DNA of 5,033 bases from Endomicrobiia bacterium (GTDB lineage Bacteria; Elusimicrobiota; Endomicrobiia; Endomicrobiales; Endomicrobiaceae). The notes beneath the pieces are model-generated. The model saw only the letters and a program-made list of their open reading frames with translations. It ran no database searches and had not been told where the DNA came from. Positions 1 through 4,940 of this stretch are shown piece by piece. The position numbers and the translations under genes were made by a program. The DNA is taken from NCBI GenBank assembly GCA_009782015.1, contig WQUP01000119.1, forward strand, positions 1 through 5,033, read 5' to 3'. The first letter of the stretch is position 1; the number at the start of each line of letters is the position of its first letter.

Positions 1-1
1 C

Positions 2-1933
2 TTGCCGTCAGATCCGAAACTTTTAACCGCAGAAGCCAAATCCGCAGCCATAGCCCGTGAAGCCGGAGTGTCTGCGCAGCTGCGCCGAGTTAAAAGCAAG
101 GCGCGCGCCGCCGGCGTTTATAACGAAAAACTTCCAGTGTCGGCAATGCCGGCAGGCTCTTACAATACAGGCATCGGCGAGCTGACGTCGCTTAATTCCT
201 ATGTCGAACGCGTTTTGAAAGAAGCCGGCGTGCGCGGTTTTACAATGCAGGATCTGCACTCGCCGAAGAATACCATGGCCGGCAACTGGCTGCTTATCGA
301 CTGGCTGAGCGTGCCCGGAGCCGCCGGAATAATTACGAAAGAAGATATTGCCGCCGATATTTCCGAAAACGAAAACGTAAGCGCGCAAGCCGTGGCCGAG
401 AGAAAGACGGCCGCAGCAAAGAAAGTGTATGAAAAATTAAACGATGAACAGAAAGCCGCAGTTGACAATTATTATGCCGCAAACGCTTCTTGGCTTGACG
501 GATATAAAGACGCAAATGACGCGTCATACGTGAAAGTTGCGGCCATGCAGCAGATGTTTTTTGAGCGCCAGCTGAAACAGATTCTTTCGCAGATAAACGG
601 CATGCGGGTTTCGATGCGTTTAAGCGGCGTAACGTCGGCAAACGCCAAACAGGTTTTAGGAAAGTGGATAGATCTCGGCATAACGTCGTTTACCGTTGAA
701 GCCGAGCGCATAGACAAAGCGGCGCTTGACGCAATTGCCGCCGCGGCATCCGAAAGCGGCATGACAATAGATATTGCCGTAAAGGCCGATGCTAAAGATT
801 TTAATTCGGCAAAAAAGATTTTTGAAGCGGGCTTTACGCCGGTCGTGCCGCTGCGCGACATGAATAAATACGGCGTCGAAGCGCGCAGCGCGATAGCTGA
901 AATCGACAACGATTCGCTTAAAGCTAATCCCGACCTGGCAAAGTTTCTGGCGGAAAACGTTTCTTCCGGCGCCAGATACGTGGAGTATCCGATAGGGCTT
1001 TTGTGGGGAGATAAAATTGATTTTGAAAAATTTGAAGAGTACCGCGTTCCTGCGCAGTCGAAACGCAAGGGTCTCGGCAGCCTTTTTGGCCTCGGGCAGA
1101 AAACTTTTGAAGAAAGCTATGCCGGAAGTTATGAAACGGCGTACTCAAAAGGCCGCAATGATATTGACGTTTCCGACGCGTCTTTTGACGCGTCTTCCTT
1201 GGCGTCCGTCAACGTCAAGATAAATGGGCAGTTCAAATCTATTCCTGCCGCAGCGGCTGCGGCGTTGCTAGGCTCAATGGCAAAACAGCGCCGGCTTTCT
1301 TCGATTGAAGATTTTGCAACAACGTCGCTTTCCGTGATGAAAGCTTTAGGCAGCGAAAAAACGCTTGCTCCGGCTTTTAAGTACGTATATGAAGCGCTTA
1401 CGTCTTACAATAATGAAAAAGATTCGCAGCGCAAAGAAATAATCGAAGCAAAGGTCGCGGGCTTCATCTGCGGGCTTTCTGAAAATCTCATAATAAGCAA
1501 TGCCGGCAGCAAGTTTATTTCCGAAGATCTTGCGGGCATGTACGCTAAAATCGTCGCGGAAAAATCGCTGTTTGACGCAGGGATTTATCCCGCGGGACTT
1601 GACGGTAACATTACCGCAGTTGAAAAGATAATGCTTAAAGCGGACGCCGTGCTTGCGGAAAAAACGCTCAAGCTTTCGGCCGGCGAGATAAAGCCGCTTC
1701 TTTCAAATCTCATTTTGGCCGCGGAAAAGACAAACTTCACTTTCGGCAGCCTTGATTTCGGAAATCTAGGATTTGATAAGAACAGAAGCGCGGAGCTTTC
1801 CAAAGTTTACGCCGGCGCCGCCGAGATTATGAAATTGGTTTTTGCCGACGCAAAAGTGCAGGAAGACAGCGTGAAAAAGAGCGTTGCCAAGATTCAGCTT
1901 GACGCCTTCAAAACAATGCTCGCCGCGGCGTAA
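2..1933 (+). CDS. Large Ala-rich protein with degenerate GH77-like module, 5' end cut off
   Basis: The frame is open from the left edge to a TAA at 1931-1933, giving 643 visible residues. The TTG at 2-4 is only the first codon in frame, so the true start lies outside the window. Residues 44-101 follow the order of conserved elements in the N-terminal part of GH77 4-alpha-glucanotransferases: LPVSAMP, then GIGEL (usually GIGDLG), a helix ending LKEAG, HSP (usually DSPY) and NWLLID (usually NPLLIS). NASWLDGY at 161-168 and MQQMFFERQLKQI at 182-194 match the later WLDDY and FFxxQWxxLK elements. After ~residue 205 the likeness fades, and I see neither the RxDHxRG nucleophile motif nor the AEDLG acid/base motif. 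Residues 350-400 form a polar linker and 400-643 are Ala/Lys-rich and mostly helical. No signal peptide or membrane segment is visible in this part. I infer a non-catalytic or strongly diverged carbohydrate-binding module inside a larger protein. The CDS is secure; the family assignment is tentative. Confidence 0.9.
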   Translation: MPSDPKLLTAEAKSAAIAREAGVSAQLRRVKSKARAAGVYNEKLPVSAMPAGSYNTGIGELTSLNSYVERVLKEAGVRGFTMQDLHSPKNTMAGNWLLIDWLSVPGAAGIITKEDIAADISENENVSAQAVAERKTAAAKKVYEKLNDEQKAAVDNYYAANASWLDGYKDANDASYVKVAAMQQMFFERQLKQILSQINGMRVSMRLSGVTSANAKQVLGKWIDLGITSFTVEAERIDKAALDAIAAAASESGMTIDIAVKADAKDFNSAKKIFEAGFTPVVPLRDMNKYGVEARSAIAEIDNDSLKANPDLAKFLAENVSSGARYVEYPIGLLWGDKIDFEKFEEYRVPAQSKRKGLGSLFGLGQKTFEESYAGSYETAYSKGRNDIDVSDASFDASSLASVNVKINGQFKSIPAAAAAALLGSMAKQRRLSSIEDFATTSLSVMKALGSEKTLAPAFKYVYEALTSYNNEKDSQRKEIIEAKVAGFICGLSENLIISNAGSKFISEDLAGMYAKIVAEKSLFDAGIYPAGLDGNITAVEKIMLKADAVLAEKTLKLSAGEIKPLLSNLILAAEKTNFTFGSLDFGNLGFDKNRSAELSKVYAGAAEIMKLVFADAKVQEDSVKKSVAKIQLDAFKTMLAAA

Positions 1934-1956
1934 ACTGCCAAAGTACAAATGAACCT

Positions 1957-1976
1957 CCGCACAGCAAGCTGTGCGG
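1957..1976. repeat. Perfect 20-base palindrome 23 bases after the first gene
   Basis: CCGCACAGCAAGCTGTGCGG is a perfect inverted repeat that can fold as an 8-9 bp GC-rich stem with a CAAG or AA loop. It lies just past the stop of the first gene and could slow or end transcription, but no T-run follows, so it is not a classic intrinsic terminator. Its shape and its GTAT right flank resemble the hairpin at 2061-2081 (CAAG-containing loop, then GTAT), with different stem bases that still pair. It may be a diverged relative of that repeat. Confidence 0.55.
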
Positions 1977-1983
1977 TATCAGT

Positions 1984-2049
1984 TGTCACCCTGCGCGAAG
2001 TCGCAGGGTCTATAAATTGATAGATTCTGCGACTTCGCGCAGAATGACG
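1984..2049. repeat. Head-to-head pair of palindromic repeats (REP/BIME-like)
   Basis: Two copies of a ~26-base palindromic unit face each other. CTGCGCGAAGTCGCAG at 1991-2006 is the exact reverse complement of 2027-2042. Pairing continues inward through GGTCTAT/ATAGATT with two G-T wobbles to a six-base loop (2014-2019), and outward after two mismatches through GTCA/TGAC. Each unit can also fold alone: ACCCTGCG with CGCAGGGT, and ATTCTGCG with CGCAGAAT. Repeats of the form GTCAT-CTGCGCGAAGTCGCAG-ATC or similar are scattered through many bacterial genomes. I call a dispersed extragenic palindrome; a role in mRNA stability or transcript ending is possible but unproven. Confidence 0.7.
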
Positions 2050-2052
2050 GCC

Positions 2053-2100
2053 AAGCGGTTCCCCGCGGCAAGTCCGCGGGGTATATTTCAAATAATTAAA
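2053..2100 (+). repeat. Dispersed repeat, copy A (hairpin plus AT-rich tail)
   Basis: The copy starts AAGCGGTT, contains an 8 bp stem (CCCCGCGG at 2061-2068, CCGCGGGG at 2074-2081, loop CAAGT), and ends in the tail TATATTTCAAATAATTAAA. A second copy lies on the opposite strand at 4889-4935. Aligning them by eye gives about 43 of 48 identical positions, with one single-base gap. Identity across the AT-rich tail as well as the stem shows common descent rather than chance palindromes. No protein is encoded. Confidence 0.75.
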
Positions 2101-2117
2101 AATTACAAATTACAAAT
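2100..2117. repeat. Seven-base tandem repeat AAATTAC
   Basis: AAATTAC occurs at 2100-2106 and 2107-2113, followed by a partial third unit, AAAT. It directly abuts the tail of dispersed repeat copy A. It is short, but it belongs to a pattern of short-word repetition seen in every intergenic stretch of this window. Confidence 0.5.
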
Positions 2118-2140
2118 CGGCGGCGAAGAGCAGTTAAATT

Positions 2141-2193
2141 CCCATCCCTCGCACCTTGCGGGAGAGGGTGGCGCGAAGCGTCGGGTGAGGGGT
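2141..2193. repeat. Extragenic palindromic element, CCCTC...GGGTGAGGG type
   Basis: The outer arms CCCTCGCACC (2146-2155) and GGTGAGGG (2185-2192) can pair with a small bulge. An inner hairpin pairs CGCA (2150-2153) with TGCG (2157-2160), and CCCTC can alternatively pair with GAGGG at 2164-2168. The core GGTGGCGCGAAGCGTCGGGTGAGGG fits a widely scattered intergenic repeat whose chance translation reads GAKRRVRG in many genome annotations. I treat it as a non-coding dispersed palindrome. Confidence 0.6.
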
Positions 2194-2203
2194 TGCCGTT
2201 GTC

Positions 2204-2253
2204 TTTTATTAAGGTCTTTAAGGTCCTTAAAGTCCTTAAGGACCTTAATAAAA
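2204..2253. repeat. Nine-base tandem repeat that folds into a hairpin
   Basis: Four consecutive nine-base units run from 2211 to 2246: AAGGTCTTT, AAGGTCCTT, AAAGTCCTT, AAGGACCTT. Because the unit is nearly its own reverse complement, the array is also an inverted repeat. TTAAGGTCCTTAA (2218-2230) pairs over 13 bp with 2236-2248 around a five-base loop, and TTTTATTAAGGTC (2204-2216) pairs alternatively with 2241-2253. A nine-base period keeps any reading frame open, which explains the spurious in-frame extension KVFKVLKVLKDL upstream of the lipoprotein gene. It could affect the leader of that gene's transcript. Confidence 0.65.
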
Positions 2254-2315
2254 AGCAAATTTGTTGCCGCGTCGGTTTTTACGGTTGCCGCAATGGCCGG
2301 AGGAAAAACGGCGCA

Positions 2316-2330
2316 CGGAGTTTTAAATTG
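2316..2330 (+). promoter_or_regulatory. Ribosome binding site that fixes a TTG start
   Basis: CGGAG at 2316-2320 is followed by seven bases and then TTG at 2328-2330. The TTG opens directly into a lipoprotein signal peptide. The alternative start upstream at 2193 (TTG) has no comparable site and would place 45 repeat-derived residues in front of the signal peptide, which would block lipoprotein export. Confidence 0.7.
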
Positions 2331-4355
2331 AAAACAAAAGTATTTGTTTTATTATTTTTTTCGGCGCTTATGGCCGTTTCCGGCTGCCACAGAATATACA
2401 ATAACCAGCAGACTCTGGCGGATATAGACAACGCCGCGTTTGAGCCTGGCGAGATATTCGTGTATGAAAATAAACTTTACTTTGCGTACGAATACGGCAA
2501 TGAAAATTTTTATCTGAGCGCGGAGCTTCCCGGCGAAAACAGCAGAAAAAACAGGAGAAACTCTATTCTCAAAGCCGCGGTTGAGGAAAAAATTCCCCAA
2601 ATTTCCGCAAGCCTTAAAAAAGATGTGACGCTTGCAAAAAATATTTTGGCGCCGGCGCTTGAAAAGGCCGTGGAAGAAGCCGCGCCGGCGGAAAGAAACC
2701 GCGGAATCGTCCTTGCTACAGCCTTGAAAGACGCGGTTTTATACAGGGACGCGCAGGGCGCGGTAAGAATATCCAACCCTTCAGACGTTCCTAAGGAAGT
2801 TTTCGTAAAGGGGCGGCTGAGCAAAATTTATATTCGGCGGCTTTTGTACAAAAACGCGGGCGCCGAGATCAAAGCAAAGTATCCCGACGCGCGCCGTCTG
2901 GTAATGCCTGTCGATACGATACCTCTGATTCCTTATATTTACGTTGACCTTGAAAAAAATACGGCGGCGGCAATTAAACTCCCGGACTTTTATCAGATAC
3001 GCAAAGACGTGTCGCCGGCTGTGTTTTCCGCCGGAATGATATATTCGTTTTTCATAAAAAGCCATGTGTTTGCGGTGTTAAAATCGCCGTTTACCGTAGT
3101 GCACCGTTTATTTTCAACCGCGACAAACTCGCTTTACGCCGGGCTTTCTCCGCAGATAGAACATATAAACGGCGCGCCGCCGCCGGTAAATGAAAACGCA
3201 GGGTTTATGGATATAGGGGAGTTCAACAAATTTCTTGATTTTAACATAACCGAAGAAAAGTACAAGGGGCGCGTCAGCACGCTTATAGACGGCGAAGCAT
3301 TTTTTACGGATTTTATAGAGAAAGTTACGGCCGCAACAAAGAAAATATACGCCCACATCTATATTTTTCAGACAGACCCCTACAGCCTTACTCTTGCCGA
3401 CCTGCTTAAGAAAAAATCAAACGAGGGTCTTAAGGTGAGGGTTTTGACCGACGATATGAACACGGTGTTCAACTGGACAAGAGACCCAAAACGCCTCTAC
3501 TCAAAAGATTATGTGATGCCGGGAATCAAAAAATATTTAAAGACGGATTCTAAAGTCAAAGTCAGGACTACCCCGGACACATGGGGCAACGTCGATCACA
3601 GGAAAGTCATAATCATAGACGGAAAAATTGCCTATGCCGGCGGAATGAATTTCGGCGAAGAGTACAGGTTTTTCTGGCATGACATGATGTTCCGTTTCGA
3701 AGGCCCCATAGCGCTTAAGCTTGAAGACGATTTCCGAAAGACCTGGGCGTTTTCCGGCGCAGGCGGCGATTTCGCGTCAGCTGCAAAAGGCATCTTTTCC
3801 AAATCGCCCGATTATTCAAAAGGCGTTGAAGACGATATGGTTGAGATACGAGTAATGTACACCAAACCCTCTTCCGCCGAGATTTTCAACGCACAGATAG
3901 AAGCGATGATGCGCGCAAAAAGCAGAATATTTATAGAAAACCCGTACTTTTCTGACGTCAGGGTGATACAGGAACTGATAAACGCCAGAGCGCGCGGAGT
4001 GGACGTGAGGGTCGTGCTGCCGACGGAAACAGACGGCGTGATGATGAGCAAAAACAACGTTGTCAAAGCCAATATAATGTTCAACAACGGCATAAAAGTA
4101 TATTTTTACCCGCGCATGTCGCACATAAAAGCCGCGGTTTACGACAACTGGGCATGCGTGGGCACGGCGAATTTTGACAAAATGAGCCTGTACATATTTT
4201 CAGAAATAAGTTTCGGAATTTGGGACGAAAAGTTTGTAAACGAGCTGATAAACAAACTGTTTTTAAAAGATTTTGACGAGTCCAAAATAATGGACAAAGA
4301 GCTCGAACTTTCCCCAGGAGACTACATAATGTCAACCCTCGCCGCGCAGGGATGA
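2328..4355 (+). CDS. Predicted HKD-family (phospholipase D / cardiolipin synthase-like) lipoprotein
   Basis: This complete gene of 675 residues runs from TTG to TGA. The N-terminus is a lipoprotein signal: Lys at 2 and 4, a hydrophobic core at 5-17, and lipobox VSGC with the lipidated Cys at residue 20. Position +2 is His, not Asp, so outer-membrane sorting is favoured if the E. coli rule holds. Residues 21 to about 300 form a domain I do not recognise, with an amphipathic to hydrophobic stretch near 225-270. From about 315 to 660 lies a two-lobe phospholipase D fold: IYIFQTDPYS (~344-353) and VRVLTDD (370-376), first HKD motif H424, K426, D431 followed by GGMNFG (438-443), ENPYF (537-541), second motif H599, K601, D606 followed by GTANFD (612-617). 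All catalytic residues are present, so an active phosphatidyl transferase or phosphodiesterase acting at the envelope is expected. Substrate (cardiolipin synthesis, lipid hydrolysis or another phosphodiester) cannot be told from sequence. Export as a lipoprotein argues against a DNA nuclease. Confidence 0.93.
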   Translation: MKTKVFVLLFFSALMAVSGCHRIYNNQQTLADIDNAAFEPGEIFVYENKLYFAYEYGNENFYLSAELPGENSRKNRRNSILKAAVEEKIPQISASLKKDVTLAKNILAPALEKAVEEAAPAERNRGIVLATALKDAVLYRDAQGAVRISNPSDVPKEVFVKGRLSKIYIRRLLYKNAGAEIKAKYPDARRLVMPVDTIPLIPYIYVDLEKNTAAAIKLPDFYQIRKDVSPAVFSAGMIYSFFIKSHVFAVLKSPFTVVHRLFSTATNSLYAGLSPQIEHINGAPPPVNENAGFMDIGEFNKFLDFNITEEKYKGRVSTLIDGEAFFTDFIEKVTAATKKIYAHIYIFQTDPYSLTLADLLKKKSNEGLKVRVLTDDMNTVFNWTRDPKRLYSKDYVMPGIKKYLKTDSKVKVRTTPDTWGNVDHRKVIIIDGKIAYAGGMNFGEEYRFFWHDMMFRFEGPIALKLEDDFRKTWAFSGAGGDFASAAKGIFSKSPDYSKGVEDDMVEIRVMYTKPSSAEIFNAQIEAMMRAKSRIFIENPYFSDVRVIQELINARARGVDVRVVLPTETDGVMMSKNNVVKANIMFNNGIKVYFYPRMSHIKAAVYDNWACVGTANFDKMSLYIFSEISFGIWDEKFVNELINKLFLKDFDESKIMDKELELSPGDYIMSTLAAQG

Positions 4356-4455
4356 GAACGGCGGTAACGGCGGAAGATTAGAGGGTTGGAGGGTTGGAAG
4401 TTTGGCAACGGCGATAACGGCGGATGCGAGGATGCGAGGCAACGGCGAGAACGGC
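4356..4455. repeat. Non-coding DNA of repeated short words
   Basis: Starting at the base after the stop codon, the sequence is almost wholly short repeats. GAACGGCGG and TAACGGCGG are adjacent (4356-4373), GGGTTGGA is repeated (4383-4398), and ATGCGAGG is repeated (4424-4439). An 18-base block, CAACGGCGATAACGGCGG (4406-4423), recurs with one change at 4440-4457. No ORF here has a ribosome binding site or a recognisable protein. Long chance frames arise only because the words lack stop codons. Confidence 0.65.
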
Positions 4456-4547
4456 GGAAGCTGAGAAGTTGGGCAGCTGGGAAGCTGGGCAAAGACAAAG
4501 ACTTTGCCGTTATCGCTGTTGCTCAACTTCCCAACTTCTCAGCTTCC
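4456..4547. repeat. 92-base imperfect inverted repeat
   Basis: GGAAGCTGAGAAGTTGGG (4456-4473) is the exact reverse complement of 4530-4547. A second stem, GGCAAAG (4488-4494) with CTTTGCC (4502-4508), closes a seven-base loop at the centre. The bases between the two stems do not pair well; the right side (4507-4522) instead matches the reverse complement of 4405-4420 in 15 of 16 positions. A transcript through this region could therefore form at least two competing structures. No T-run follows, so it is not a typical terminator. Confidence 0.65.
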
Positions 4548-4559
4548 AAGCTCTCTCAA

Positions 4560-4580
4560 CTTCGGCGCGCAAGGCGCGCC
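4560..4580. repeat. GC-rich palindrome, left copy
   Basis: CTTC followed by GGCGCGCAAGGCGCGCC, a 7 bp stem with an AAG loop. The same 21 bases recur without change at 4725-4745, 165 bases away and in the same orientation, bracketing a 50-base tandem repeat. Confidence 0.7.
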
Positions 4581-4583
4581 TCG

Positions 4584-4723
4584 TTTGCGTCTTTACTTCG
4601 CATCTTCGCATCCTCGCGTCCTCGCATCTGCCGTTTACGTCTTTACCTCGCATCTTCGCCTCATCGCGTCCTCGCATCTGCCGTTTACGTCTTTCCTTCG
4701 CATCTTCGCATCCTGGCATCTAT
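4584..4723. repeat. 50-base tandem repeat, 2.8 copies
   Basis: Units lie at 4584-4633, 4634-4683 and 4684-4723, the last about 10 bases short. Each begins TTTRCGTCTTT and the full ones end CATCTGCCG. Inside each unit there is an eight-base rhythm of the form CYTCGCRT (CTTCGCAT, CTTCGCAT, CCTCGCGT, CCTCGCAT in the first). The reverse complement of this octamer, ATGCGAGG, occurs twice at 4424-4439. There are no unique spacers, so this is not a CRISPR array. Confidence 0.75.
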
Positions 4724-4724
4724 G

Positions 4725-4745
4725 CTTCGGCGCGCAAGGCGCGCC
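4725..4745. repeat. GC-rich palindrome, right copy
   Basis: Exact direct repeat of 4560-4580, containing GGCGCGCAAGGCGCGCC. It ends six bases before the -35 box of the candidate promoter at 4751. The two copies plus the tandem array between them may have been duplicated or moved as a unit. Confidence 0.7.
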
Positions 4746-4750
4746 TTGTG

Positions 4751-4780
4751 TTGACATTATATACGAGGAAAAGCTAGAAT
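4751..4780 (+). promoter_or_regulatory. Sigma70-like promoter
   Basis: TTGACA (4751-4756) matches the -35 consensus exactly. After an 18-base AT-rich spacer comes TAGAAT (4775-4780), one mismatch from TATAAT. Transcription would begin near 4786-4788. This is the best promoter match I can find by eye in the window, and no long gene follows it within the window. Confidence 0.55.
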
Positions 4781-4901
4781 GCGTTGCAACAATACAACAA
4801 GCAGCAAAGCAAATCATACACCACGATATCGCTCACATCAGTCGTTTGTCTTAATCAAATTTTATAAAACCGCTATTTTTATAGCAGTTTTAATTTTTTG
4901 A
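4779..4901 (+). CDS. Possible 40-residue small protein (alternative to the small RNA)
   Basis: ATG at 4779 follows GAGG (4765-4768) at a somewhat long spacing of ten bases, and the frame runs 40 codons to TGA at 4899-4901. The first half is polar and basic (Asn, Ser, Thr, His, Arg) and the last 13 residues, FYKTAIFIAVLIF, are hydrophobic. That hydrophobic end is encoded by the terminator stem and its T-run, which naturally reads as Phe, Ile and Leu, so it may mean nothing. I recognise no family. The ATG overlaps the -10 box, so it would need a promoter further upstream. Probably a chance ORF. Confidence 0.2.
   Translation: MRCNNTTSSKANHTPRYRSHQSFVLIKFYKTAIFIAVLIF
4787..4899 (+). ncRNA. Candidate small RNA of about 113 nt
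   Basis: The span runs from the expected start of the 4751-4780 promoter to the end of the T-run of the 4865-4899 terminator. The promoter-terminator pairing and the short distance are what one expects of a bacterial small RNA gene. The first ~75 bases are A/C-rich (many CAA, ACA, GCA) with little internal pairing that I can see, which would suit a single-stranded antisense region. It matches no RNA family I know (not tmRNA, 6S, SRP RNA or RNase P RNA). The alternative reading is a 40-codon ORF at 4779-4901. Since the -10 box overlaps that ATG, this promoter could not produce an mRNA with its ribosome binding site, so the two readings exclude each other unless another promoter is used. Confidence 0.35.
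4865..4899 (+). terminator. Intrinsic terminator
   Basis: A 12-position stem pairs 4865-4876 with 4881-4892 around a TTTT loop, with a single C-A mismatch (4871/4886). The inner GCTAT/ATAGC pairs perfectly. It is followed by AATTTTTTG with a six-base T-run at 4894-4899. The stem is rather AT-rich but the architecture is right for the plus strand; on the minus strand the stem is followed by a mixed A/T sequence. It could end the short unit beginning at 4787 or read-through from the lipoprotein gene. Confidence 0.6.
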
Positions 4902-4935
4902 AATGTACCCCGCGGCTTGCTGCGGGTAACCGCTT
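4889..4935 (-). repeat. Dispersed repeat, copy B (inverted relative to copy A)
   Basis: Read on the minus strand it runs AAGCGGTTACCCGCAGCAAG, then CCGCGGGG, then TACATTTCAAAAAATTAAA, matching 2053-2100 at about 43 of 48 positions. Its hairpin is less perfect than in copy A (one stem mismatch). Its AT-rich tail supplies the T-run of the terminator at 4865-4899, so insertion of this repeat may have helped create or complete that terminator. Confidence 0.75.
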
Positions 4936-4940
4936 AGTTG

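Noticed and set aside
472..1068. 198-codon minus-strand frame inside the first gene
   Set aside because: It lies wholly antisense to a clearly coding frame, has no recognisable motif or ribosome binding site, and arises from the GC-biased codon pattern of the sense gene.
1957..1976. Intrinsic terminator for the first gene
   Set aside because: The stem is good but is followed by TATCAGTTG rather than a T-run, so it is listed only as a palindrome.
2193..2216. Promoter TTGCCG with a TTTATT-like box ahead of the lipoprotein gene
   Set aside because: The spacing and -10 match are poor; no convincing promoter can be picked between 1934 and 2327 by eye.
2017..2331. 104-codon plus-strand frame in the intergenic region
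   Set aside because: It is made of translated palindromic repeats (the GAKRRVRG stretch and the nine-base repeat) and has no ribosome binding site; this is a well-known kind of spurious ORF.
4405..4547. Retron or diversity-generating element RNA
   Set aside because: There is inverted-repeat structure but no reverse transcriptase or template/variable repeat pair in the window.
4584..4723. CRISPR array
   Set aside because: The 50-base units abut directly, with no unique spacers, and no cas gene is present.
4386..4854. Overlapping 116-122 codon plus-strand frames downstream of the lipoprotein gene
   Set aside because: All are repeat translations (runs of FASSHPRILAS type) open in several frames at once, with no ribosome binding site and no protein-like composition.
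2053..4935. Insertion sequence or transposon with terminal inverted repeats
   Set aside because: No transposase lies between the repeats and no target duplication is visible; kept only as a finding about flanking repeats.
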